A DNA stretch of 64,000 bases from Centropus unirufus (taxonomy: Eukaryota > Chordata > Aves > Cuculiformes > Centropidae). Of this stretch, positions 28,541-42,807 are shown in pieces; the stretch's first letter is position 1; the number at the start of each line of letters is the position of its first letter. Both the position numbers and the translations under genes were made by a program. Below the pieces are notes generated by a model. It did not search any database. It was not told the DNA's origin and saw only the letters and a program-made list of their open reading frames with translations. The DNA lies in NCBI GenBank assembly GCA_013397695.1, contig VYZI01000484.1, positions 270,020 through 334,019 on the forward strand, given 5' to 3'.

Positions 28541-31500
28541 ATATATAATTCTATATATGTAATAGATATGCTGAAACTTGCATATCTAATAAATTATCAA
28601 ATCTGATTTGGATTTTTTAGAAGGACTGCCCTTTCTGCCTCCTTCATAGCCAGGACTAAAAAACTGGTAGAGTTCTGGAGGGCCTAGAATGTATGTGCAG
28701 TTTCTGAAGAATTTTGAGACTACTGTGTGAAGTTTGCAAATGACAAAATCATTATCACTTTCTATATACTGTCTCTAAGATTATGCATTGTCAGCTTTTG
28801 ACAGTCACAATTAAAGATATTAAACTAGGTGCTTTAAAACACCTCTTATTGTTGAATCTCTAAATAAAGCATATCAAACGTTCTGTTTCTCCTAACTTCT
28901 GGTTTCCCTGCAGTGGATTCCCCAATAAACAGAGCAGCATGGTATCTGTCAGCATGTTTACGGGTGCTGACAATTCAACTGAATGAAAAAATAGAAGGCA
29001 ACATTAGTTATTCCATTTTGGCAGATCCCACTGTTCTCCACAGTCTTGATGCTGTGCCTAGTCACTTCAGGAATAAGAGGCAAGGACATTGTGATGAGTG
29101 CTCAGAATACTCATCTGGGATTCCCATACAGCCAAGTGCACATTTGACTATCAGCTCCACAGAGTTTGCCCTTGTGTTGCTTCCATTATTTGCAAGGGTA
29201 GGAAAGAGCAATAGCTTTTCCCAAGCTGTGGTATTGATGATTGAGGAATTTGAGGAAGGGACTTGATGACCAATGTAAATAAAAATTGCTGATTTCAGTG
29301 TAGATCTAAAAAAGTGAAAAAAGAAGTTTGTTTTTTGTTTTTAATGTGGGAGTTCTGAATGTGCTTGGAGATGGTTTCAGATTAAAATTTAACCAATATT
29401 TGGGGGTTTTTTTATTGATGATGCGTAGGCAGAAAGGTTCACATTTCTGCCTCAAGATTGATCTTCCATGATTTCCAAATGTGGAGCTCTATTCAGATGA
29501 AATGTTGCTAAAGCAGATGCTCTTTGGTTGTAAACTCAGCAGTGCAGAATGATCATAAGTTTTTCAAAAGTAATTGATGTGCCTCATGTAACCTGATTTT
29601 GGAATGCCTCAGATAATATAGATTTTACAGTGTGCCAGATTCTTTGGCATTGCATGCTACACTTAGCTAAAAGTCAAATTTTGATTTTGCTCTGGAGCAG
29701 AATTTGGCCTGCAATTTATGAAGACTGTCTGCAATATCTAAGCACTGTAACACTTGCTAGGAATTTGACTTTCTGCTTTATGTTCCAAAGTCTGATCTAA
29801 ATCTTAGCCTCAGTTTCATTTCAAAGTAGTTATTTTTCTGCCTGACATAGTTACATGGGAAGTAGTCTTTCATCTGTCTTCATGAATTATACAGACAGCT
29901 GAGTTGTCATCCAAAGATGGAAAAGTCTTTATGTTCAGAGGCTTTACGGGAGTCACATACTATCATTGGAAGCTCTCACACTGGAAGATAAAAATTATTT
30001 TTTTTTATGTGATTGTAATGTGATGAAAAGTTAAGAGTGGGGGTCAAGACTTATGGCTGTGGATGAGGAAAGAACTGAAAGCCATCTGTGGGTGAAAGCA
30101 AAGAGTGGACTAGCGTGAAAGCTAGGTCTGTGGGTGATTGTTTAGTTTACACTTTTAACTTATTTTTCCCGGAATTGGAGGCATGGTGTTTATTAATTTG
30201 TTGGCTAGAAGTACATAGGTAATGGATGTACTGTCACAGGGTAGAATTTTTGTACAATTCTCTGTTTTATGTTATTAGTTGTGCCTGTTAACTCTACAGT
30301 CCTTGTATACTTGCATTTAGAAGCATATTTTTCATTTATGCTTTCTATTAGTTGTGTGGATATTTAATTGTATCTTTTTATCTTATAACAACAGCCTCAG
30401 ATATCTTTAAGTTTTCTAAGCAGGATCACTCTTTTGAAATGAGCTGCTTGGATTTTGTCAGAGAAGGATTTTTAAAACATCCAATCTGTTTTAGAAATAG
30501 CTTGGGATTTTATGTATTAGGAAGAATGCTAAATGAGCTTTTTGCTCATTTGACATTAGGATATATACATGCATTTTTAACTTTTTTTATCTACTTAATC
30601 GTTTAGAGTTGGCAATAAACTGCAGAGTTTTTTAAGATAATTTTATAATTAATAATTTATTTTTCAGTTATATGCATACTATGCTGAAGTATGTTAGGTT
30701 TCATCAATTACAAGTTGAGATTTCAAGGTTCTTCTTAACCATAACACCAATTTTATCAGGTGTTCAGTAAGATACTAGATTGTAAAAAAACTATTAATTC
30801 CCGTAACTTAAAGAATTAAAAAAAAAAAGACACAGAGTTCCTGTTAAATTGCTAGATATGAACAAATCCTGAGCGGTTTGTGTATATGAAAATGCCAGCA
30901 TTGCAGTATAAGTAAAGCCAGTGCCAGTTTTATGATCAAGTACCTTCTATTTAAGGTCATGTTTAATTTAAAAATAACACTAAAACTAAACTATTCAGAT
31001 ATGTATTACTTTTCTTTATGATTTCCCTTTTCTAGTACTCAAGTACTTGAAAATAAGTTGAGATACAAATTCTATAATGGCTACAACTAGCAGAGTATTT
31101 ACAAGTCTCCCATGGCACCAGCAAGAGCATCTGCATTCCCAAATACATCTATTAAAATAATTAATAATTTTGCCATATAATACCCTACTTTTTGAAGCTT
31201 AGTCAGCACAGGAATTTCCAGTGTGATTGAAGTACATGGAATTTTTCAAGCTGCAAAATGAACTTTTTACAAAAAAAGGTAAACTAATATTAAAAACAAA
31301 CTCTTAAAATTATGATTGTTATTTTAATAGCTTTAAAGATGCCCAGGCTGTCTGCCTGGGGATTAGGGTCTATGAAGGGTTGTTAATTCTTTTTCCTTCA
31401 ACAAACATTGACTTCAAAATAGATCTGAAAGTTTTCAGGGTATTCCCATGTTTCAGGCTTCTGAGAATGAGCTGGTACAGGATTCATAAGGAACACTGGT

Positions 31501-34500
31501 GGTACATTCACGAGCAGCATGAGCGTATCATCAGACACTTTCTATTATTTCTTATATTTCCATTATTACAGTGACTTCATTACAGTCATGTAGTTATATA
31601 GCCATGCCCACATAGCAATATTCAATTTCCTAGCGAAATAAAATAAATCAAAATGATAGGCAATTCAGATTATTAAAGCTGAGGCTTTAAACTGAATGCG
31701 TAGATTTGCATTAAATCTTTTGATGTTGTTAGCAAATTGAATGGGATTTTCAGATGTTATTTTCTGTATTGTAAATGAAGTCTGAATGAACAACCAGTGG
31801 CACCTTTACTGATAATGGTAAGCACGATGCTGAGCCTAGAGAGGAGATAATACAATAATGTTCAATTCTTCACGTGTCCTCCATCGCAGTCTGCATCATA
31901 ACAAGCCAGTACATATCAGCAGAGCCATTCCAAGTGTTGCAGATGAGTAACCAAGATTTTCTTAAAACGAAAACGTGTTTTCTACTTGCCTGTTCATTCA
32001 TAATCAAGAAGAGACACATGATAAACCAGCACTTTCCTTTCAGGTGCTGCCTCTTGTCCTGCAACCTTGCTGTATTTGTTTCATATAGGGCAGGCTAAAA
32101 CATGGTTTTCTTCAACTTTTTCCTTATCTGTTGCAAAGTCAGCACAATCTCATGTCAGCTGCAGATAGTCAAAAAATTAAATTAGCTGAACATGATCTTC
32201 AGTGATTAATTTCATATTCTGCTAGGTTAATGGGGGTGCTGCTATGCATTGGCCGCTGGGCATGGTTTGATTTGGAGGGTAAAATTTACTTTGTTGATTA
32301 CAACATTGCCCTGCTGTTACAACTTAAGCGCATTTGTCACTTCATTTCTAGTTTAGGTTGGGTCAATAAGAGTTCTAAAAGTATGGCAAAGTTCCTTGTT
32401 GTTCTTAATTGGGTGCTCATCATTGCACCTAAATCAAACAAGAAAATCCAATGCTATATACTCTTAATAAACTAAATAGAAGAAGCAGAGAAGAAAGTTT
32501 AGATAGTCACTAGTATACTAAAATACAATTTTTATGGTATAGCTTGTAACTATGTGAGATGTGTTTTATAATAAAATGCTAGTGAAATACATGGTGTTAG
32601 AAAATCAAAACAGATGTATATCGGTGTCTGCAACATTTTAGAATTTTGAATATGAATGAGGCCTAGGCCTCATAACATTGCAAAAGTGGTACAAATTTTG
32701 GAGTAGTTTGTGTTGTCTGTAATTTCATGTCAGCTGAACTAACAGTTGTTGGAATCATTTCTGCAATACAGAAATGCTGTGGAGAAAGATGAAACTCCCA
32801 TGAATAAAACACATCTTTATATTAATGGATAAATGTTGTCTAGTGAAGCCTCCCACACAGGTATTTTACAACCAAGTTTCTTCCATAAGCTGAATTGAAA
32901 ATAGTGCTTCTTCAAAGTTTTACTGCAATACCAAAATGTAAAATTTACTACAAACAATGAAGAGTCACTCCTGTTTGTCATATTTACTCATATAGTGTTA
33001 TTTAAAAATAAGCAGGCTAGAATTCAGTTTATTTTTCTACCTTTTAATATTAACTTAGAGTAAAGTTGAATAACCTAGTAAACTGTCACTTTCAAACAAG
33101 AGGGGAATCAAGGATTCATAGCATTATAAAATTTTAGTGAAAACATCTTACAAGGTACAAGTGCAATGTCATAGCGGGGAATAATAGTTTGTTTTCATAG
33201 AGAATATTTTGAATGAAAATATATGTGTATATAAGACTAGTTTTATTGAAAGTTACTCTAAATACTTTAATATTTATTACAAATAATAATTAGTTTTAAA
33301 TTTAACTTAGAAACACTTTGCAAGGCAATGAATATTAGATTAATTTAATTCACACATGCCAACAGTATGATGTAATTAAATCACATTTGAAAACCTAATG
33401 AATATCTCTCTGAATCCTTTCTAGTGACATATCATGTACAGAGACCAGCAGAAGCAATATGTAAGGAGTGCTGATATATTTAATATAATTGTATTATACT
33501 TTGCATGTGAAATGATACACACAAGCAAACTGAAGTGCACTGAATGAAACATAAGCAGCTATGTCAGAATTTTGAAAAATAATGAAAGTCAGTGGTCAGC
33601 ACCTGCTTCAGGTAGCCAGGACTCCTGTGCTATTTGGGTTAAAAAAAAGACATTCTACTTGGATCTTATTGACCTTGTTACATTTAATTCAGCTCTGTGG
33701 GTCTTCTCCCTGTGGTGATGTGATCCTTGGATCAGTGAGATGCCATGGTTGAGATACTGTGGTTCTGCACTGAAGCTCAAGTGTTTATGTCTAGCAGGAC
33801 CCCCATCTGAAACTACCTTGGCAGAATTTCAGTTTCAGTGATGTTGGTTTCAGTTATTAGAAAGCACATGACTGATATGATCTGTTTAGTTTAGAGTTTA
33901 ATTTGATGCAGATACCAACTTCTGTATTGCAAAATATCTCATTTTTTAACAAATTCCATAAATTTAGATGTTTATGAAGGATGAGCATGATCCTAGCCAA
34001 AGTAGCTAAACTCAAAATTTGCATTGGAGGTAATATTCACAAACACAGTTTGGAAGCTCAGTTTTGCTGCAGTGTTTAGTATGAGGAAGACAAGATGAAA
34101 AACTCAAAAATGTATTTGGGAAAGAAAAAGGAATAATGAGTGAAAATAGCCCGTACATGAGCAATGAGAAATGCCAGATCAAAAAAGCCCAAATCTTTTA
34201 TGTTACCAACAATGTTCTTGAAAAAACTGAGGAGATCTGGAATACAGGATTTTGCAAATAATGTTTTTGTTAATTATTTTGTTTCTGTCAAGATAAAAGA
34301 GGAAAATGAAGCTGGTTAACTAAGGGAGGGATAACTTTTGCTGCGACTAAGGGATTATTGTTAAATTTTTAAAAAGTTTACTATTAATATTAGGTTTGAT
34401 AGTTTGATACAGTGCTAGATTTACATCTCAGATACAGTACATACTTTTGCATGGCATTGCTGGAGAATGTTCTTATCAAAATATCTAGCTTTTAAAATGG

Positions 34501-35040
34501 GGTTCTCTCTCTGCAAACAGCTCTTTTGCCCAATTTAACAAAAAAGTGCATAAAAGTTTTCAGTTGAAATTTGAGCTTCTGCGTTTGAAATAAAAAACCT
34601 CAAGCCCAGATTTCTTTGTATTCATGTTAATCTCTATAGCTGCCTCACTTGTACTACATTTTGCATGTTACATCTTACAAAATCTTTAAGAAGCTGTCAT
34701 GATACATGTAGAATGAGGTCTGAGGGAAAACTTCATAGAGTTACCTGAGAACAGATGGCAATAAAGTACTCATGCCATTTCATGCTTCAAAGGAATTTCA
34801 AAAGTGCAGCTGGAGATCTTTTTTCACTGGAGGTATTGTACAGGTAATTTATTATTATAGGCACTGGCCAAGTCTGAAGCAAAAATTTCATTTTCTTGGC
34901 ATTAATACTTTGGAATTTTAAAAAAATATTTTCAGTGAAAGCGGATCTCTGAAGAAAAAAAAATCCCTACTAAGCAACAACTTTGGTAAAAATGAGTTAC
35001 CATTTCTAATGAAAACTACAGAAGATTACTTTCAAAGTAA

Positions 35041-35350
35041 AATATAGGTCTAGAAGGGACTGACTCCATCATTGAGCCCAAACATCCACTATTGCAATTT
35101 TCATGTTACTGAACAGCAAACTGACTTATCTTGAGTTTTTCCTGCCCTAGTTATGTGCTACAGTAGCATTTATACAACTGTCCCATCTCAGCCATTATTT
35201 TGCTAAACTAAGCCAGTCTCACTCTTTAAACCTCTCTTGGATTAACCTCTCTTAAACCTCTTTCCATTCCTCTAATGATTCTACTCGCCTTTCGGTCTCC
35301 GTTCCAGATGCAATTAGTTTTTCCTATGTCTGTTGTTGTACATGCTATTC
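35041..35350 (-). mobile_element. Possible ancient CR1-like fragment
   Basis: AGGTCTAGAAGGGACTGACT at the left and CCTCTAATGATTCTACTCGC near 35270 resemble the two ends of an antisense, very diverged CR1 3' region. No clear 3' tail repeat is visible. Confidence 0.35.
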
Positions 35351-38300
35351 TACATATTATCTAATCAGTGCCTAGCAAAATGATAACAATTTCCTGCTGC
35401 TTTTCAGAAAACATTCATCTTTCTTTTAGTGTCATTTAAAGAAAAGAATTATAAAGAAACATATTATCAAAGATTTTTTTATTAAAAGTTGCCCTATACA
35501 AAATACTATGCTAAACCGTGTCATTTACTAAGAAGAGCAATTACCATTTTTATCTTGAAAAGAAGGAGGGATGCAGAGAAGTAAAGTAGTAAATTTTTCA
35601 GCTGGAAATTAGTTGCTTTGCACAGAAGAGATTCTGGCTAAAGGTTCAGTAAAGACCTTTTATGTTGCATAATACAAAAATTTTAATTTGTTTATTTTTG
35701 TTTGTCACTGAAAATACTGGAAGCATTAAATAGGTTATGAAGCATTCAAAATTAACTCTTTCAGAAAAATGGTCAGTGTGCTGTCAAAGACTCCTCAGAG
35801 AAACCTTCCTCAGGATTAATAACTATATTCAGTGAAACTAGAAGTGTGAGAACAGTTACACTGACTGTGAGAGTAAATAACACTGTAGACACTGTAATGA
35901 CACCATGTAAATCTATGGCAAACGCTTGACAAAACATCTAGAATGCTTTGTGTATTTGAACGACAGCACAAAAAATTATGACTCAAAAAGACTGAGATTT
36001 AGGCCTAAGGCCTGAGGTTAATCTTTAACGCTTGGGGATAAAAAAAAGGGAGAGATTGTAACCAAATAGGAAATAACAGTTCATCCCAAAGAGAGATAAA
36101 ATTACATTACTTTAGAAGTGCGATAAGAGCATTCACATACTGAATGACATAACAAAGTATCTGGGAAATATTAGAATTTTCTCATAATGCAGTATTTTCC
36201 ATTATGAACTGAGTATCAATGTATATCACTCACTTGGGAAGGGTGCTAAAATTTAGGTTTCCAGAGGGGATGAGTTGACTAACAGTATAATTCAGGTCTT
36301 GGAATGGTTGGACTAAATTATTGTTTTGCCAGTACCAATATGTGGAGATCTATCCTTGCCTCATATGACATAAATCTTCTTCCCTTTCTTTCCCCTAGAT
36401 AAAACCAAACTTGGGGACAAGGTACTGATAAGAGATAATCAATATCTGTCCATATTTTTTGATAGTTCTCCCTCTTTCCCTAAAGAAAGGGGGAAATACA
36501 GAAGGATACACAGCCACTAGGCCTATGTATCCTTCCGTAAATGTTTCCTTTGAAGTCTCTTTTCACCTTAGGGGCTTGTGCGGCTGTGATGTAAGACTCT
36601 AGATCAGCTTTCTTTTAATTGTACTCTCACTTTTTGCTTGTTCATGTGTGCCTTCAAGTTTCCTGTTCAATATTTAGTTTAGTGTCCAATGACCTTTTAT
36701 AGAACTAGTCTGCTCACCTAGGCTTTCAGAATAATTGTTCTCAGGAGTCACAGAATATGAAGCATACATGCAAACTTTCTCTGTCCTTGATGGCAGCATG
36801 TAAAATTATAATCCCACATCACTATTTAGCATCTAGTTTAATTTCTCAAAGTGTACCTGACAATCCTACATTCTTTACTAGGTTTCTTTTTATCTGTGTG
36901 GTAATCCTTCATAATAAGTCCTTATAAAAGGTTGTAATATTTAAATGAACTTTGCTGAAACTTTTGGTACTTAAGTGCACTCAGAAAGGTGGGAGTTGCT
37001 AGTATGCTATACACTAGTATGCGTATACCTGACATGTAAATTAGAATGAGAAAGAAAACTGCTTATTCTTGATTAAGCTGTCCAGTAGCAAGCAACGCAT
37101 TAAATGATGTCGTATCTGAATGGTTCTCCTTCATCTTATGTAGGAGTGATCTATTGTATCAGAAGTGCCTAAATCCAAGCTAGTTCAGAACTTAGCTGCC
37201 ATGGAAAGTAAAGTTTTTCAAAGTGCACTTTTTGTAGGATTCCTACACAACTATATATTTTTTTTCAATACAAAAGGGAATTTACCCATTAGTCTCATAT
37301 TTTGAAGTCTAGAACAACACATACATGCTAAGACAAGAAAAAAATACCTTGTCTAATTGTTTCATGAGCCAAGACACAGAATTTCACCTTGAAGAATTTG
37401 AGCTCCAAAGGGGTATTAGCTCATAAATTTTCATAGATATTGATGTTACTATTATTTCTCTGCAGTTTTAAATAGATATCTGTACACCCTACATTGGTAG
37501 TACATTTTTGTTGTATTGAAATTGGACTTGTCAGTGATAAACAGGTGCTGCAGAGGCACCTGTTGCTCATCAATTATTCTATCAGCTAAATTCAGAGAAA
37601 AGCTTCAAAAAGAATTTTTGCTTGCCTTGTTTAGCTTAACTGGTAAACTGTCTCACAGGAAGCTTTGTGGCATAATAGTGGAAAAGAGGGCAGATAGTCA
37701 ATGCTCAATAAGAAAATACTTTTTCATGATGGCCAAGATGAATATGCGATGGTATGGCAAAAGTGAAGAGCCTTTGGGAGGAAAGTGTACTTTTTTCTTC
37801 TGGTTACTTTATACAATATAGTGAATTTCCTATACAGAGCTTGTTACAGCAGAGTTGGCAATTAAATAATGCATTGCAAATGCATACTTAATAAACTAGC
37901 GATTCACCAGCTAATGTTCCTTTGACAGCTATGATGTTTGTTATAATTAGTTCATTGAAATAAATAACTGAAAAACACTGCCTTTTTGTGTTGGTTCTGA
38001 TATGTGTAGTTTTCATTTAAAAAAATATCATGAGTTGTTTATTATATTTCTCACTATATCTTTTTAATGCTTTTTATAGTGCCTGAGAGTAAAAGAGGAG
38101 AGGAAATTATCCTTAATTTACCATGTTTTTTCAGTTGCCAAATATATACAAGCTTGTTGCCATGGAGATCAGTGCACAACTTGAATGCCTGACTAGCTGC
38201 TGGTAAAGGGGGCACCTTAAGGGATCATAGAGTGAATGTTTTGCTTTATTAAATGGCTAAACAAACTACAGGGATTAGAAGACATTTATTTTAGGATGAA

Positions 38301-39494
38301 AGGGAAGTAACTGATACCCAAAAATCTACTCTTGAGTTCTAGTAAGTACTTGTAAAAGTCATACAATTTTTCCTTCTGTGCTCCTATTTCATGTCATGTT
38401 TTCATAGTACCATGAAAAATCCTCACATACCAATTATAGACCTTGGGGAAGCGCACTGCAAAACTGAACTGAAAAGCTAATATAAATATAAACTTAAAGC
38501 TGCATGTGCTGTGGGACTTAAAGAGCAGAACTTAGCTTGGAGTGCAATGCATGAGTGATACAAAGTGCTGTAAAAGCACAAGTTATATTTAAAGTGAAAG
38601 AATTGACTCTTGCTAATGACTAAGCTTGTCAAAGACAGGATGGGGATTTCTTCCTTGCATTTTTTTAAATCCTATAGCTGATTCCAGACTCCTAGTACTG
38701 ATTTTATTTTTGTGGTGAGAGAACTGAGGGACTGGCAGCAAGGGCCTTCTAAGTTTTTTTTTAACTGAAGTGTCCCTTAATGTTTCTGCAATGATGAGTT
38801 AATCTCATTTTCTCTCCCCTTACATTGTGGTGTTTCTTACTGAGCAGCTCATGTGTAGATCTGAGAAAGGAGTAAAATCAAACTACCTATTTCTTCCTTC
38901 CAGTTAATTGAAGAGGCCATTTATTGGCACCACAAGAAAATACCATAGTGAGAGAGTGGCTCTGGGAATATAACTTTGTATATTGTAAAAGGGAGAACTT
39001 TTTTTACATGGCTGCTCTCCCACATGCGTCTCCTTACATAAAAAGTTATCATACTTTGTCTTATAGACATATCACAGAGGCTTAGCATGTTTCATCTGTG
39101 CAATATGTAATCTTCTGTCTTGTATCAGGGACTTCTGAGCGTATTTTAATCTGCATTTGCTGGGAAGCATAATGTAGGAAAAGAAGTGATCTCACTTTGT
39201 GTTAACTATGAATAGTGAGCGCTGAGATAATTTGGATGGCTGAGATGTTCATGTTAACAGGGACTGTCTTTTGTGTATGCTGGTAAGGGGAAGAGACTCA
39301 TCACTCACACCATCCTAGACTATACATGCACTGATTTTAAAGGAAAAATCATATCAGAGCTGTTGTTGTTGTTGTGGATTGTATTTTTACCTTTTATTGC
39401 CAGTACAATTTCTCCATCTCATCACAGTATATTTCTCAACCTGCTAATTGGCATCATATTCAGTTCTGTCATTTTGCCCTTAGTTTGCCTGTAA

Positions 39495-39532
39495 TGTGGA
39501 TGAGTAATATGGGTGAGTAATATGGGTGAGTT
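39495..39532 (+). repeat. Short tandem repeat, 13-bp unit
   Basis: Nearly three copies of the unit GGGTGAGTAATAT, the first with GATG in place of GGTG. Confidence 0.85.
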
Positions 39533-39861
39533 ACGTGCTGTAGGGCTTGGCTGTATTAAAGCTCAGTGGCTTTAACACGTTGGTTTTCTTTTAATGCAAA
39601 AGGTTAACTTAATTTCAGTTTAGAATGAATCTAGATACTGACCTTTACCACCAGAAAAACAGATAGAATCATAGTTTAATTAACCTCCCAATGAGGATAC
39701 ATATTTGAAACATACTCAAGGAACCATATGTTTTAAGTTATACTTGGAGCCATGTAGGAATAGTGGATCATCGATAATCAGAAACATTGGAATTGTCTAG
39801 AATTAGACAAATGGAAAAATGATAAAACATGCTGCTGAGCTTGGAAAGAGCAATAGTAAAC

Positions 39862-39880
39862 TGGAATTGGAATTGGAATT
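39862..39880 (+). repeat. (GGAATT)3 tandem repeat
   Basis: Three copies of GGAATT in a row. Confidence 0.85.
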
Positions 39881-40872
39881 ACCTCTTCTTACTTTGTCTT
39901 TATTGTGAAATGGGAAGAGCAAAGAAGAAGCTGAATTTTTCAGCTTCTCTCTTTACATTTTCCCTCACATGTTCTGTTTTCCACCTCTCTGTGGTAGCAT
40001 TGCATGGCCTTTTCAACTTAAAACCCAAGTCCTGTGGAATTAGATTATTTGTGTTTAAATTTTACGAGAAACTAAACTCTGGAAGCAAGTAAAGGAAAAA
40101 ATAAATAGATTTAATCCCTGTACATTGGTCTTTGATTAACATTTGTAATCAGTTACACATAAAAAAGATGAGGACTGAAAGTTAAGTGCTTAGTCCTTTT
40201 CCTGAGGGTCTTCCCTGTAATAATTTTGTCTCTGCTGTCTCAGATTGTGAAATTCAGCCCTGTTTTGCTTGTTTATAGTAACAGCTGGCAACAACATTGT
40301 TTCTGTATGTAGGGACAAAATTCAGTTGCAGTAAAGATGTTTTTTTAGATCTAAACAAGAGTCTCCTGAATACCAACTGCATTTTTATAGCTTTATAAGC
40401 CAATATTTTATAGAGTTGGGAGACCTTGTTCCCCAAAATGTGAAAGAGAATATGTTACTGAGGATGATCTATGAGCATCATACTGCAAATTGTGGACCCC
40501 GACTTGAGATGAATGAACCAGATCTTCAGCTGATCTGGTTCAAGTTGATGCTGTGCAAGTTACTAGTTAAATACCTGTTCGAATGCAAGTGGCAGAATGT
40601 TTCCTATTTTCTCAAAGTGGTATAAATGTACTTGATGTCCACATGGACTGCTGGAAATCTGGAGTTGTACTGAAGACAGAAAATCAATGGCATTTGTCAC
40701 ATTGAAGGCTTGCTGTAGAGAAATGAGAGGAAGTGTTGAATCTATTTATAAAATGGCAATAATGATCAGTGTGTAACGTTATTTCACATTATGTGTTGTG
40801 ATTAAGAATAGCAGGATTCCTTGGTGAGAAAGCACAGAAAAAAATAGAATGGAATCACACATGCTTCATTGT

Positions 40873-41315
40873 TGTGGGAATGAGAAAATAAAATGATGAG
40901 ATGGACTCCATGTTGATGGAAAAGTGGAGACCTTTATTTTACATACTACTAGGTTTATATACGTTTTCTTTATCTATCACACCATATTCAGGCAATAAAA
41001 CTACTAATGTGATTTGTTTAGATATTTCAATTACCTTTTCTATATTTCGATTGATTATGCTTTTTGCTGCATAGTCATAATATTGTTACACTTTTCTGCT
41101 GCTTCTAAGCCTTTACTAGCCAAGCACTTGTTACATGCTTCTATTCAATGCTTCTTTCTTCTGCTCAATGCTTCTTTGAGTTTCTCACCTCATCTTGGAT
41201 ACACAGTTACCTTCCAAGGTTGCCTCTAGCTTCATTCCCCACAGCCAGGCCGTCCTCGACAATTCAAGTTAAGGATGTATTAAACAATTCCAAACTGCTG
41301 CCTCCAAACCCCACA
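40873..41315 (-). repeat. 3' LTR of the provirus
   Basis: This 443-bp LTR abuts the polypurine tract on its right, which makes it the 3' LTR of a minus-strand element. Minus-strand ends are TGTGGGG and CCCACA, a near-perfect terminal inversion. The polyadenylation signal is at 40933-40938 (minus). Compared with the 5' LTR it carries about 10 extra bases near 40948-40958, a 3-base and a 4-base difference elsewhere, and about a dozen substitutions, mostly transitions. Confidence 0.9.
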
Positions 41316-41329
41316 TTTCCCCCTTCTTT
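41316..41329 (-). other. Polypurine tract of the provirus
   Basis: On the minus strand AAAGAAGGGGGAAA lies immediately before the TGTGGGG start of the 3' LTR, the expected place for the plus-strand primer of reverse transcription. It confirms minus-strand orientation independently of the primer binding site. Confidence 0.88.
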
Positions 41330-42490
41330 AACTTCAATCATCCAGACTCTCTTTATGGTTGCTTCTATCATTTTCTGACAACATTGAAAAATACATGGTA
41401 GAACCAACAACAAAATTAACACAAAAATCAACAAATACAATCAACTCCGTTGACAATGAGTACACAATAGTCTTCCTGCAAAGGTCAGAAAGTCAATTCA
41501 TGTCAGTTGTCGTTGATCCTTTCCACCTGACAAATAGCAGGTGAATTTTTTATACCTTATGGGAGTACTTCCCAATGATACCTCTGTGTTGGTTCAGCAT
41601 GAGTTTGATTCCATCATTGATTCATTGTATATGATTAGCACAATGTTACGGCTGTATTAGTAACGAGATCAAAGGTAGAATTTATAAATGTTACAAATAT
41701 CACAAATATCAGAAAAACTGGAATTTTTCACGTTCAATTACATTATTTATTGCATTTGCAAAAAATCCTACTGTGGCAGGCTTTTGTACTGCAGTCACTG
41801 AGTTGATAAGAATGGAATGCATGCTGTTACCAGCTTAGCTTGCTGTAACAGAGAAAACTTTTGTAAAATCATACATCCACATACAAAACTTGTTAAACAA
41901 CAAACATTTCTCTTCGGATATCTGAAAAATAACCAAGGTGCTAATTTCACAGTTCTTGTCGATCTCAGTGCTTGGATCACTCAAGCCGGGAAATAAACAA
42001 TCAAAACAATTAGATTGTCAGAGTAGCAACTAGATGAATGGACTATTCTGTTAAATTCTGTCTCTGCCAATTAGGCAGGTCCTTAACTCTTATATTATTG
42101 GTAACACACACATACTAAATTTGTAAGCATTGCTCCCAGTTATACACACCAACAAAGCTGTCTGCAAAAATAACCATAGAAACTTTGGACAAACTGTTAA
42201 TCGGTGTTTCATTAAGATTTTTGAAAGAAAACCTGTTTGGCATTTCCCTAGCAATCGCTGCTCAATATTTTTTATCCCAAATAGAGTTGTTTGTAACTTG
42301 ATATCCCTCGACAGAGAGTATAGGGTTAATTTTTTCAGATACAGCAATGAAGTTGAAAAGAAAAAACTTCAAGGACAGAGAAGAGAAAAGGAGGGCAATC
42401 ACACACACACACAGACACAGAGACCGGTCTTTTTGAGGCTTTTTGAATTTGCCATTCTCGAGAATGAAACTATTTATAGTGGACACTTCC
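41330..42490 (-). pseudogene. env: env remnant, heavily decayed
   Basis: Between the gag break and the polypurine tract the minus strand keeps short open pieces in several frames. Near 42486-42262 there is a hydrophobic leader-like segment, partly encoded by a CA repeat, followed by a piece with an N-glycosylation motif (NNS). Around 42080-42190 another frame has glycoprotein-like Trp/Cys content. At about 41340-41435 a run of roughly 18 Leu/Ile/Val-rich residues is followed by a Cys-Cys pair and a basic tail, as in a retroviral transmembrane subunit and its cytoplasmic end. Position just before the polypurine tract agrees with env. Frameshifts and stops throughout make it dead. The assignment rests on position and the membrane segment, not on a database match. 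Confidence 0.55.
42400..42421 (+). repeat. (CA)n microsatellite inside the provirus
   Basis: A short CA/ACAG repeat lies within the env remnant and codes the alternating Cys/Val of its leader-like segment on the minus strand. Confidence 0.8.
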
Positions 42491-42807
42491 TTTGTGTCCG
42501 AATTAATAAAATTTTCTTAACATAATTTAATTGCACGCTTTGTAACTTTTTCAATACCTCAGTTAAGGGTGTCCCCTTTGCCAGATATTTTTAAATTTTT
42601 GTTGTCTGTAGCCTTTCACCCCAAAGATCCCAGGTGAAGTCACCTGCTTTTGCCGGCTTAATGGACATTTGAGCTGAAAGGTTCCAGCGTTATGTTTCTA
42701 GGGCCCCTACCATGCAAAAAGACATTTATTGTACAAAAAGACATTCTTTAACAATGTCTGTATAAACGACGCTTGTAACTTATGTGTACTGATTCTCTAA
42801 TCTATTA

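Noticed and set aside
42130..42525. 131-codon plus-strand open frame
   Set aside because: It lies antisense to the env remnant inside the provirus.
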